Shown: piece after piece, positions 53,502 through 62,164 of the stretch | Numbering within the stretch: the first letter of the stretch is position 1 | Layout: the number at the start of each line of letters is the position of its first letter | Assembly: GCA_016934395.1 (NCBI GenBank) | Contig: JAFGSZ010000067.1 | Coordinates: forward strand, 1 to 64,000 | Source of the DNA: Bacteroidales bacterium | GTDB lineage: Bacteria > Bacteroidota > Bacteroidia > Bacteroidales > UBA10428 | Reading direction: 5' to 3' | DNA length: 64,000 nucleotides | The notes under the pieces: model-generated | Databases searched by the model: none | Seen by the model: the letters and a program-made list of their open reading frames with translations, nothing else | What the model was told of the DNA's origin: nothing | Program-made: the position numbers and the translations under genes

Positions 53502-55353
53502 CCGGCTGTTTATTATTGCTTATGTTGTTCTTTGCCCCTCCTTTATTCAGGGCCAGGAATTAAGAGGAATTATTGAAAATCCCGTAATTAAATCATTTGA
53601 CCGGAATAACCAGTGGAAATTAAAAAGTACATCACAGGTTCAGGCTGTACTTTCCCTTCCTTTTTTCGATGATTTTTCATATTCCGGTATTTATCCTGAT
53701 CCGGATTTATGGATTGATAATAACGTTTTTATTAACAGGAACTATCCCGATACACCGATCTCTGTCGGAGCGGCCACCTTCGATGCCATTGACGAAAACG
53801 GTGATTTATATTCAATAAATTATACATCGGTTCCTTCAGATTATTTAACCTCACAGCCCATAGACCTGTTACCCTATGCCGGAAGTGCAGATACAGTGTT
53901 TTTAAGTTTTTTCTATCAGGCTATGGGCAAGGGTGAAATGCCTGATAAAACAGATTCTCTGGTTGTCGATTTTTTTTCTGCAAAGGATAATAAATGGATA
54001 AGGATTTGGGAAACTCCAGGTGATTCGGCAGCTTCTTTCGGGTTTACACAGGTTATTTTACCTGTGCATGATAGTTTGCTTCAGAGTAATTTTCAGTTTC
54101 GCTTTTTTAATTATACCAGTATCGACAACTTTTATAAAAGCAACGCCGATCACTGGAATGTGGATTACGTGCAGCTTGACCAGAAAACCAGGTTGGCACA
54201 CCAGCATTTAAACGAATTTATGTATGTAGACCCCTTACATTCCACCTTCCGTTTGTACGAAGCTATTCCCTGGGCCCATATATATTATGCCCAGTTTACC
54301 GGAAAAGAACCTTACATTACCACCCGTTTCAGAAATGCGTATCAGGATACTAAAAAGATGACCCGCTCCTACCTGGTAAAGGATCTGGTTCAGGGTACTT
54401 CTGAAATACCTGCCGAAGGAGGAAATGAAGACTTTGAGGCAGATTCGGTATTTGAACGTAATGATTATTTTAACTCCGGAATTTCGTATTATCCGGCTGA
54501 TTCGGGTAAATTCGAAATAAGGGCCTACCTTACTACGGATGCCGAAGAATTCAGGGGTAACGATACGGTAACCCGTATTGAAGTGTATAGTGATTATTAC
54601 GCTTATGATGACGGCACTGCTGAATTCGGATTTGGAATTACCGGGGAATCAGCAGTTGGTTCCAGTTTGGCCAGTCGTTTTAAAATCTACAAGCCCGACA
54701 CACTAAATGCAGTTGATATTTATTTTAACAAAACAGCAGAAGATGTAAATACAGCTATCCCTTTTTACATTAGTATATGGAAAAATAATTTCGAAATTCC
54801 GGGAAACAAGATTTACAATTCTCCCGAAATGGATTATGTAAATCCATCTCATGGGTTTTTGCAATTTCAACGTTTTGCCCTCGATTCTGTTATTGCAGTT
54901 TCAGATACTATTTTTATCGGCATTCAGCAGGCAGAAGATGCTTTTTTAAATATTGGTTACGATGTGAATAACAGCAATCTGGCAAACACATTTATTAATA
55001 CCGAGGGGTTGTGGTATTCACCGGCAAACAGTTTACGCGAAGGTACGTTAATGATACGGCCTGTTTTCGGTAATAAAATAATTACCGGCAATAATGACCA
55101 CAGGGATCCGGAATCCAACATTCTTGAAATATATCCGAACCCTGCCCGTGACTATATCCGGTTTGATTTTCAGGAAAATAATTTAAATATCCGATGGAAC
55201 ACCACCATATTTTCCCTGTCAGGTAAGATCGTATATTCTTCTGCGGAATATAAAAACACTATTGATATTAGTTTTTTAAATCCGGGGATTTATTTTCTAA
55301 AATTAGATAACCGGCAGAAAAGTGTTACCGGAAAATTTATTATTCTTCCTTAA
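53479..55353 (+). CDS. T9SS-secreted protein with type A C-terminal sorting domain
   Basis: A 624-residue exported protein: signal peptide at 1-26 (LFIIAYVVLCPSFIQGQ), a large acidic, Tyr/Asp-rich beta-structured body with no recognised enzyme domain, and a C-terminal sorting domain at about 548-624. The sorting domain has IYPNPARDYIRFDF, FSLSGKIVY and the ending LNPGIYFLKLDN...FIILP, the type A signal by which T9SS exports proteins and attaches them to the surface. It overlaps the PASTA gene by 23 bp and ends 5 bp before rluD, an order I recall as recurring in Bacteroidota. The function of the body is unknown. Confidence 0.88.
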   Translation: MMYSKIYSRLFIIAYVVLCPSFIQGQELRGIIENPVIKSFDRNNQWKLKSTSQVQAVLSLPFFDDFSYSGIYPDPDLWIDNNVFINRNYPDTPISVGAATFDAIDENGDLYSINYTSVPSDYLTSQPIDLLPYAGSADTVFLSFFYQAMGKGEMPDKTDSLVVDFFSAKDNKWIRIWETPGDSAASFGFTQVILPVHDSLLQSNFQFRFFNYTSIDNFYKSNADHWNVDYVQLDQKTRLAHQHLNEFMYVDPLHSTFRLYEAIPWAHIYYAQFTGKEPYITTRFRNAYQDTKKMTRSYLVKDLVQGTSEIPAEGGNEDFEADSVFERNDYFNSGISYYPADSGKFEIRAYLTTDAEEFRGNDTVTRIEVYSDYYAYDDGTAEFGFGITGESAVGSSLASRFKIYKPDTLNAVDIYFNKTAEDVNTAIPFYISIWKNNFEIPGNKIYNSPEMDYVNPSHGFLQFQRFALDSVIAVSDTIFIGIQQAEDAFLNIGYDVNNSNLANTFINTEGLWYSPANSLREGTLMIRPVFGNKIITGNNDHRDPESNILEIYPNPARDYIRFDFQENNLNIRWNTTIFSLSGKIVYSSAEYKNTIDISFLNPGIYFLKLDNRQKSVTGKFIILP

Positions 55354-55358
55354 TTCCT

Positions 55359-56402
55359 ATGGATCAGGATAACTCAGTAGACTTTAATGAACAAAGCGAA
55401 GACCTGTATGAACATTTCAGGTTTGAAGTGGACAAAGGACAAAGTTTACTGCGTATCGATAAATTTTTATCGAACCGGCTTGAAAATATTTCGCGAAACA
55501 AAATCCAGAATGCCGCCGCCGCTGGAAATATCCTGGTAAATCAGAAAGGCGTAAAATCAAATTATAAAGTAAAAGGCGGCGATATTATTTCTATTGTACT
55601 TCCTCATCCACCGAGAGAGCTTGAAATTTTACCTGAAAATATTCCTCTGAATATTGTGTATGAGGATGACGAAATTATTGTAATTAATAAAGAACCCGGA
55701 TTAGTGGTTCATCCAGGCCATGGAAATTACACAGGCACCATGGTAAATGCCCTAATGTATCATTTAAAGGACGAGCCCCTTTTTAGCAGCGGGGAAACCC
55801 GCCCCGGCCTGGTACATCGAATTGACAAGAACACTTCGGGTTTGCTGGTAGTTGCCAAAACCGAATATGCGCTGAATAAACTTGCCAAACAGTTTTTCGA
55901 TCGAACAACCACCCGTTCTTATATTGCAGTGGTTTGGGGAAATCTTGAAGAAGACGAAGGCACCATTACCGGGCATGTGGGGCGCAGTCCGAAAGACCGG
56001 ATGAAAATGTTTGTGTTTCCGGAAGGCGACCATGGAAAACATGCGGTTACTCATTTTAAAGTACTTGAACGGCTGGGGTATGTAAATGTTATCGAATGCA
56101 GGCTGGAAACCGGCCGTACCCATCAGATCAGGGTACACATGGAATATATCGGGCATCCCCTATTTAACGATGAGCGTTACGGAGGGGATAGAATTTTGAA
56201 AGGGACCACATTTACAAAATACAAACAATTTGTACAGAATTGTTTTACCATACTGCCCCGTCATGCTTTACACGCTAAAACGCTGGGATTTAAACACCCG
56301 AAAACCGAAAAAGAGATGGTTTTTAATTCTGAATTACCTGCCGACATGCAACAACTGATCGAAAAATGGAGATCGTATGTAGCAGGCAGAGAAATGGAAT
56401 GA
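55359..56402 (+). CDS. rluD: RluD-type ribosomal large-subunit pseudouridine synthase
   Basis: Isomerises uridines in 23S rRNA (helix 69 in the E. coli enzyme). The 347-residue protein has an S4 RNA-binding domain at about 28-88 (LRIDKFLSNRLENISRNKIQ) and the RluA-type catalytic domain, with Asp156 in LVHRIDKNTSGLLVVAK as the nucleophile. GRTHQIRVHMEYIGHPL is the second conserved motif. The N-terminus carries about 20 extra acidic residues. It follows the T9SS cargo gene by 5 bp. RluC/RluD distinction rests on the S4 domain and overall likeness. Confidence 0.94.
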   Translation: MDQDNSVDFNEQSEDLYEHFRFEVDKGQSLLRIDKFLSNRLENISRNKIQNAAAAGNILVNQKGVKSNYKVKGGDIISIVLPHPPRELEILPENIPLNIVYEDDEIIVINKEPGLVVHPGHGNYTGTMVNALMYHLKDEPLFSSGETRPGLVHRIDKNTSGLLVVAKTEYALNKLAKQFFDRTTTRSYIAVVWGNLEEDEGTITGHVGRSPKDRMKMFVFPEGDHGKHAVTHFKVLERLGYVNVIECRLETGRTHQIRVHMEYIGHPLFNDERYGGDRILKGTTFTKYKQFVQNCFTILPRHALHAKTLGFKHPKTEKEMVFNSELPADMQQLIEKWRSYVAGREME

Positions 56403-56425
56403 CTTTATTGAACACAAATTATTTC

Positions 56426-56433
56426 TATCTTTG
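56426..56433 (+). promoter_or_regulatory. Bacteroidota -7 promoter element of the DUF5686 gene
   Basis: TATCTTTG matches TAnnTTTG exactly, 43 bp before ATG 56477. A TTG lies 15 bp upstream (56408-56410), somewhat closer than the usual 19. Its position downstream of the rluD stop supports ATG 56477 over the upstream in-frame ATGs. Confidence 0.5.
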
Positions 56434-56476
56434 CCACTCAAATCAATTTTACCTGTTTATTCTCAATAATTTACAA

Positions 56477-58978
56477 ATGTTTAACAATACCATTTTAAAA
56501 AATACAGTTTCTGTATTATTGCTCTTATTCTTCTTTTTTAAAATTTCAGAGGCCCAGCAAACCGAAATATCAGGTCGGATTACGGATGCTGTTACAGGTG
56601 AATATCTGCCGTTTGTTAATATTGTATATAATGACAAAGGAAATGGCACAGTATCGGATATTGACGGGCGTTTTAAGTTTAATGCCTTACGTCTTCCTGA
56701 TTTTTTAAAATTCAGCTATGTGGGATATGAAACCAAAATCATGGAAGCCCAATCCGTTTCTGATTTTCAGAACCTGTCTGTTTCCCTGCAACCCAAAGCC
56801 TATCTCATTGATGAAATAAAGGTATTCCCGGGTATTAATCCTGCTCACAGAATCATCAATCTCGCTTCTGAAAACCGGAAAATCAATAATCCCGAAAATT
56901 TGAACTCATTTTCGTACGTGGCATATGATAAGATGCATTTTACATTCGATCCCGATAGTTTATCTGAACTTAAATCGAAAAAGGAAATTGAAAAAGATAA
57001 GAAAAAACGGCCTGAACGTTATACTGAATCTGTTGATTCATCAGATATAAATGCCCGTCAATTCATCCAAGACCAGCATTTGTTCATTATGGAATCCATC
57101 ATCGAACGAAAATTTAAGAAGCCCGATTTAAACAAAGAAATAATAATTTCTTCACGTGTTTCCGGATTTGAAAAACCTACATTTTTATTAATGGCTACCC
57201 AGTTTCAGTCGTTTTCATTTTATGACGACCTGATTATGGTAGGCGGAAAAAAATACCTGAATCCATTAAGCAGGGGCAGTACCACCGATTATTTTTTTCT
57301 TCTTGAAGATACCTTGTATACTGAAAGAAACGATACGGTTTTTATAATCTCATACCAGCCACATAAAAATAAAAACTTTAATGGCCTGAAGGGAATTTTG
57401 TATATTAATTCAAATAAATATGCCATACAAAATGTTATTGCCGAAGCTTCTAATCCTGAAAAGGAATTGTTCACGGTTAAAATACAACAGGAATACCAGC
57501 TGGTGGATAATCATTGGTTCCCATACCAGTTAAATACCAATATTATTTTTCATAATGCTGTTGTTGAAACTTCAACACGCAAGATGAAGTTGTTGGGTAT
57601 CGGTCGGTCATATATTTTAAACGTTCGCATTAACCCGGATCTGCCCAACAAAATTTTTGATGAAATAGCTCTGGAAATCAATAACCGGGGTGATACGCTG
57701 TCGCCTGAAACCTGGAATGCTTACAGAGTGGATTCCTTAACGGAAAAAGATCAAAGAACGTATCATATCATCGACAGTATCGGCAAAGCTGAAAAGTTTG
57801 ATTCGAAGTTTAGAAATATTGAAACCTTGTTGCTGGGTTATATCCCCTTAAAATATATTAATCTTGATTTAGGATCAATTCTCGATTATAACGATTACGA
57901 AGGATTTAGGCTGGGGATTGGCGGCAAAACCAATAAGAATATTTCAACGGTTTTTTCACTCGACGGACATGTTGCTTACGGATTTAAAGATAAGGCATTA
58001 AAATATGGCGCAGGATTTACACTTAATCTTAACCAAAAGCATGAAACCTTTCTTAAGCTCTCATACCTCGATGATCTTGCCGAATCCGGGGGATATCATT
58101 TTCTGGGAAGTGAGGAAATATTTAACTCTGAAAGTTACCGGAATTATATGCTTGAAAATATGGATCAGGTGGTTAAAAAAGAAATCCTGATCGGTTCGAG
58201 GCTGTTAAAATTTTTAACCCTGAATGCTTCTGTCAATCAGAGCTACAGGACTACAACCAACGATTATTCATTTGTAGTTAATGAAAGTAATCCGGTAATT
58301 ACCACCAATGGTTTCCAGTTCACCGAGTTAGCTTTACAATTTAAATATGCTTTTCGCGAACAATTTATGTTAAGCCCCTTGGGCAACCGGTTTTCTAACG
58401 GTACGAAATACCCTGTATTTTATGGAAATATTATAAAAGGAACCACAATTTTAAATGGAAATTATGAGTATTTAAAAGTTGAGGCAAAGATTACAAAATC
58501 AATAGAATATAAAAAATTAGGGACCACCAGGCTCCAGCTGGTCAGCGGTATGGCTTCGGGAGACCTGCCCTATCCGGTATTATATAACGGCCATGGCAGC
58601 TTCAAACACTTTACCCTCGAAAGTGAAAATTCATTTGCCACGATGAGGATGAATGAATTTCTGGCTGACAGATTTGTTTCCCTGTTTGTAAAACACGATT
58701 TTGGAAATTTATTTTTTCATTCAGAAGCTTTTCATCCCGATTTTCAACTGGTAAATAATATCAGTTTTGGTGAATTAAAAAAACCGTCTGTACATGCCAA
58801 TATAAATTTCCAGACGCTAAATAAAGGATATTATGAATGTGGTGTTTTGATAAACAATGTATTACGTCAAAATATTATAGGTTATGGTTTTGGCGTTTTC
58901 TATCGTTACGGACCCTATTCTTTTTCACAAATAAGTGATAACTTCGCCTACAAATTGACATTTTCTTTTAATTTATAA
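56477..58978 (+). CDS. outer-membrane protein with carboxypeptidase-like domain and DUF5686 barrel
   Basis: An 833-residue exported protein. The start at ATG 56477 (MFNNTILKNT) gives a proper signal peptide (hydrophobic 10-22, FKISEAQ); the frame extends 111 bp upstream into rluD without similarity. Residues about 27-115 are a CarboxypepD_reg-like beta-sandwich (EISGRITDAVTGEYLPFVNI, DGRFKF, FSYVGYET). The rest is a large beta-rich region ending in strands and KLTFSFNL, consistent with an outer-membrane barrel of the DUF5686 family. Such proteins resemble TonB-dependent receptors but lack the plug. Its ligand is unknown. era follows after 18 bp. Confidence 0.87.
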   Translation: MFNNTILKNTVSVLLLLFFFFKISEAQQTEISGRITDAVTGEYLPFVNIVYNDKGNGTVSDIDGRFKFNALRLPDFLKFSYVGYETKIMEAQSVSDFQNLSVSLQPKAYLIDEIKVFPGINPAHRIINLASENRKINNPENLNSFSYVAYDKMHFTFDPDSLSELKSKKEIEKDKKKRPERYTESVDSSDINARQFIQDQHLFIMESIIERKFKKPDLNKEIIISSRVSGFEKPTFLLMATQFQSFSFYDDLIMVGGKKYLNPLSRGSTTDYFFLLEDTLYTERNDTVFIISYQPHKNKNFNGLKGILYINSNKYAIQNVIAEASNPEKELFTVKIQQEYQLVDNHWFPYQLNTNIIFHNAVVETSTRKMKLLGIGRSYILNVRINPDLPNKIFDEIALEINNRGDTLSPETWNAYRVDSLTEKDQRTYHIIDSIGKAEKFDSKFRNIETLLLGYIPLKYINLDLGSILDYNDYEGFRLGIGGKTNKNISTVFSLDGHVAYGFKDKALKYGAGFTLNLNQKHETFLKLSYLDDLAESGGYHFLGSEEIFNSESYRNYMLENMDQVVKKEILIGSRLLKFLTLNASVNQSYRTTTNDYSFVVNESNPVITTNGFQFTELALQFKYAFREQFMLSPLGNRFSNGTKYPVFYGNIIKGTTILNGNYEYLKVEAKITKSIEYKKLGTTRLQLVSGMASGDLPYPVLYNGHGSFKHFTLESENSFATMRMNEFLADRFVSLFVKHDFGNLFFHSEAFHPDFQLVNNISFGELKKPSVHANINFQTLNKGYYECGVLINNVLRQNIIGYGFGVFYRYGPYSFSQISDNFAYKLTFSFNL

Positions 58979-58996
58979 AAAAAGCATATACAGATA

Positions 58997-59875
58997 ATGA
59001 ATCATCGATCGGGATTTGTAAATATTATCGGTAATCCAAATGTGGGTAAATCAACCATTATGAATGCCCTTGTGGGGGAACGCTTGTCCATAATTACCTC
59101 AAAAGCACAAACCACGCGCCACAGGATTATGGGTATTGTTAATGGTGAAGATTTTCAGATAATATATTCTGATACCCCGGGTATAATAAATCCCGCATAC
59201 AAACTGCAGGAATCAATGATGAAGTTCGTGCTTTCAGCGTTTGAAGATGCAGATATTTTTCTATACATAACGGATGTGATTGAAAGTATTGATAAAAATG
59301 AGCATTACATTTCGAAACTTCAAAAAACCAATATCCCCATTATTTTGGTTATTAATAAAATTGATCTTATAAATCAGGAAAAACTCGAGATGCTTATCGA
59401 CGAATGGGGAAAATTGCTGCCTAAAGCACGATTGCTGGCCGTTTCAGCCCTGAAAAATTTTAATATAAATGTGCTTTTTGATACTATACTTGAAAAACTC
59501 CCTGAGGGTCCTGAATATTTTCCTAAAGATTCGCTTACGGATAAGTCCGAACGATTTTTTGTTGCCGAAATTATCCGCGAAAAAATTTTAAAAAATTACA
59601 AAAAAGAAATTCCCTATTCAGTTGAAATAGAAATTGAATCTTTTAAGGAATCTGAAAAAATAGACCACATCAGGGCCAACATCCATGTGATGCGCGATTC
59701 TCAAAAAGGGATCATTATCGGTCACCAGGGAAGTATGTTAAAAAAAGTGGGCACCGAGGCCAGAAAGGATATCGAGTCTTTTCTTGATAAAAAAGTGTTC
59801 CTTGAATTGTTTGTTAAAGTAAATAAAGACTGGCGGGATAAGCCACTACAATTACGTAAATTCGGATATCAGTAA
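58997..59875 (+). CDS. era: GTPase Era
   Basis: Ras-like GTPase that binds 16S rRNA during 30S assembly. The 292-residue protein has G1 GNPNVGKSTI, switch II DTPGII, G4 NKIDL, SALK as G5, and a C-terminal KH domain at about 215-290 (RDSQKGIIIGHQGSMLKKVG...LFVKVNKDWRD). Length is normal. It is followed by a Dabb protein and then der, so two ribosome-assembly GTPases are nearly adjacent. Confidence 0.97.
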   Translation: MNHRSGFVNIIGNPNVGKSTIMNALVGERLSIITSKAQTTRHRIMGIVNGEDFQIIYSDTPGIINPAYKLQESMMKFVLSAFEDADIFLYITDVIESIDKNEHYISKLQKTNIPIILVINKIDLINQEKLEMLIDEWGKLLPKARLLAVSALKNFNINVLFDTILEKLPEGPEYFPKDSLTDKSERFFVAEIIREKILKNYKKEIPYSVEIEIESFKESEKIDHIRANIHVMRDSQKGIIIGHQGSMLKKVGTEARKDIESFLDKKVFLELFVKVNKDWRDKPLQLRKFGYQ

Positions 59876-59889
59876 AAATTTTTAAAATT

Positions 59890-60195
59890 ATGATTCGGCA
59901 TATTGTTTTATGGAAAATTGATGCTTCTTATTCTCAAACAGAAAAAGAAAATGCAGTACAATTAATATACAAAAGCCTTACGGGTATGAAGGGGAAAATC
60001 GATGAATTAAAATCCCTTGCTGTACACATTAATTCAGATGAGGCAGAAGATTCGAATTTCGATATTATACTGGAAACAACTTTTAACAGTATGGCTGACC
60101 TGAACCGGTATATTGAGCATCCTGAACATCAAAAAGTATCACAGATTATAAAGGAAGTGAAAAAGACCAGGGCGGCCATTGATTATTTAATTTAA
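59890..60195 (+). CDS. Dabb (stress-responsive A/B barrel) domain protein
   Basis: A 101-residue protein of the dimeric alpha/beta-barrel fold: MIRHIVLWKI start, an AxxLIxKSLxxMxGKI-type helix, a central strand with DIILETTFNSMADLNRYIEHPEHQKV, and a short tail. This arrangement and the Y-x-x-H-P-x-H motif define the Dabb family. Function is generally unknown; some members are small metabolite enzymes. It sits 14 bp after era and 16 bp before der, so it is read with both. Confidence 0.9.
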   Translation: MIRHIVLWKIDASYSQTEKENAVQLIYKSLTGMKGKIDELKSLAVHINSDEAEDSNFDIILETTFNSMADLNRYIEHPEHQKVSQIIKEVKKTRAAIDYLI

Positions 60196-60211
60196 TTAAT
60201 ATTATTTATTT

Positions 60212-61516
60212 GTGGGAAATATTGTAGCCATAGTAGGAAGGCCTAACGTAGGAAAATCAACATTATTTAATCGTCTTACGGAATCTCGTGATGCCATAGT
60301 GCATGAAACCAGCGGGGTAACCCGCGACCGGCATTACGGCAAGTCCATTTGGAACGGGCAGGAGTTTTCTGTAATTGATACCGGCGGATATGTGACCAAT
60401 TCGGAGGATGTTTTTGAGGAGGAAATTAAAAAACAGGCCATGTTGGCTATCGAGGAATCGGATGTAATCCTATTTCTTGTTGATGTGATTAGCGGAATTA
60501 CGGATCTTGATGATGCTATTGCAGAAATTCTGAGGCGTATTAATAAAAAGGTAATCCTGGTGGTTAACAAAGTGGATAATATTTCCCGAAATTACGATGC
60601 CAATATTTTTTACAGCCTAGGCCTTGGTGAAATCTTTTCTATTTCTTCAATTAACGGATCGGGAACAGGTGAATTACTCGATGCCGTAGTTGCAAGTTTT
60701 CAAAAAACCTCAGTAGAAGAGGAAGTTGATCTCCCGAAATTTGCCATAATCGGACGCCCCAATGTAGGTAAATCTTCATTAATCAATACGCTGATTGGTG
60801 CAGAAAGAAATATTGTAACGCCTATATCCGGTACAACCCGCGATTCTATTTATACCCGGTACAATAAATACAATTTTGATTTTTACCTTGTAGATACTGC
60901 CGGACTACGAAAAAAAGGCAAAGTTACCGAGAATATTGAATTTTATTCCGTAATGCGTTCTATAAGGGCTATTGAAAGCGCGGATGTTTGCCTGCTGTTA
61001 ATTGATGCCACAAGAGGAATACAAGCCCAGGATGTGAGCATTTTCAGTATTGTTAAAAAAAATCATAAAGGAATTGTGATCCTGGTGAATAAATGGGATC
61101 TGGTTGAAAAAGATACGCATACTACCAAACAGTTTTCAGAGTATATTAAAGCAAAAATTGCCCCCTTCGATGATGTACCTATCCTGTTTATTTCAGCTAT
61201 CACTAAGCAAAGGGTGCATAAGGTACTGGAAACCGCTATTGAAGTATTTGAAAACCGGAAGCGGCGCATTGCCACATCGCCATTAAATATCCTGATGCAG
61301 GAAACCGTTAAAAACTTTCCTCCTCCAAGTGTGAAAGGCAAATATGTTAAAATTAAATATTCCACGCAGCTTCCGTTGCGGTACCCGGCATTTGCCTTTT
61401 TCTGCAACCTGCCACAATATGTTAAAGAACCGTATAAACGATTTTTGGAAAACCGGCTGAGAGAAAATTATAATTTTACCGGTGTTCCTATTCAGATATT
61501 TTTTAGAAAAAAATAA
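60212..61516 (+). CDS. der: GTPase Der (EngA)
   Basis: Double GTPase for 50S assembly. The 434-residue protein carries two G domains, at about 3-165 ([24 protein letters not shown]) and 175-345 ([30 protein letters not shown]), and a C-terminal KH-like domain (about 350-434; [21 protein letters not shown]). The start codon is GTG at 60212, the only start that gives the conserved [13 protein letters not shown] beginning; no ATG is available there. Confidence 0.97.
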   Translation: MGNIVAIVGRPNVGKSTLFNRLTESRDAIVHETSGVTRDRHYGKSIWNGQEFSVIDTGGYVTNSEDVFEEEIKKQAMLAIEESDVILFLVDVISGITDLDDAIAEILRRINKKVILVVNKVDNISRNYDANIFYSLGLGEIFSISSINGSGTGELLDAVVASFQKTSVEEEVDLPKFAIIGRPNVGKSSLINTLIGAERNIVTPISGTTRDSIYTRYNKYNFDFYLVDTAGLRKKGKVTENIEFYSVMRSIRAIESADVCLLLIDATRGIQAQDVSIFSIVKKNHKGIVILVNKWDLVEKDTHTTKQFSEYIKAKIAPFDDVPILFISAITKQRVHKVLETAIEVFENRKRRIATSPLNILMQETVKNFPPPSVKGKYVKIKYSTQLPLRYPAFAFFCNLPQYVKEPYKRFLENRLRENYNFTGVPIQIFFRKK

Positions 61517-61581
61517 CTTTACATATGGTTTTGTATGATTTTTGTGAGACAAACCGGACTGGCATATAAACATTTTTTGCA

Positions 61582-62103
61582 ATGAAGTATACTTTTGTTG
61601 TTGTTTTAATTATAGTCCTGACCACTGCATGTCAACCCATTGAGAAGGTTAGCCCCGTTCCTGAAATTGAGTTTAAGAGTTTTGATCTATCGGAGCGGAT
61701 CGATCCAACCCTCGAAAACAAAGAAATTGTAGGGGAACTGGAAATATCTTTTATCGATGGGGATGCTGATCTGGGAGTATATGAAGAAGTTGCCGCCGAT
61801 ACTACCCTGCCCGATTCTATACGCAAAAATTTATTTCTTACAATTTTTGAAAAAGTGGATGGAAATTATTTTGAAATTGAAGCAGATTCCACATTACCAG
61901 ATAATTTTTATACTATACCTTATGATGAAAAACTGGATCGTGTAGGGCAGAATAAAACGGTAAAGGGTATTATTAAAGTTGATATCAGTTTCTTTTTTGA
62001 ACCTCCGTATGATACTATGCGATATGAAGTGTACATCCGCGACCGCGCATTAAATAAAAGTAATGTGGTAACTACCACTGATTTTGCTGTGAAGTTTGAT
62101 TGA
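61582..62103 (+). CDS. small lipoprotein of unknown function
   Basis: A 173-residue protein with a lipoprotein signal: basic start, hydrophobic stretch, and TTAC lipobox (Cys17). The mature domain begins with Pro-rich PVPEIEFKSFDLSE and contains SFIDGDADLG, an Asp-rich loop that could bind calcium, and beta-strand-like segments ending in TDFAVKFD. Proteins of this shape (E-I-E-x-K-S-F, F-x-D-G-D-x-D-L-G) are common uncharacterised Bacteroidota lipoproteins, from memory. It lies 65 bp after der and before a strong bidirectional terminator. Confidence 0.85.
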   Translation: MKYTFVVVLIIVLTTACQPIEKVSPVPEIEFKSFDLSERIDPTLENKEIVGELEISFIDGDADLGVYEEVAADTTLPDSIRKNLFLTIFEKVDGNYFEIEADSTLPDNFYTIPYDEKLDRVGQNKTVKGIIKVDISFFFEPPYDTMRYEVYIRDRALNKSNVVTTTDFAVKFD

Positions 62104-62111
62104 TATTCTAT

Positions 62112-62150
62112 AGCCCTGCGAGGGTTTGAAACCTCGCAGGGCTCTCTTTT
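62112..62150. terminator. bidirectional intrinsic terminator
   Basis: A perfect 12-bp stem (AGCCCTGCGAGG / CCTCGCAGGGCT, 62112-62123 and 62132-62143) with an 8-base loop is followed by CTCTTTT on the plus strand. It lies between the convergent lipoprotein and PorE-like genes and can serve both, with an AAAA-containing flank giving a short U run for the minus strand. Confidence 0.8.
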
Positions 62151-62164
62151 ACCAGGTTTTTTAT

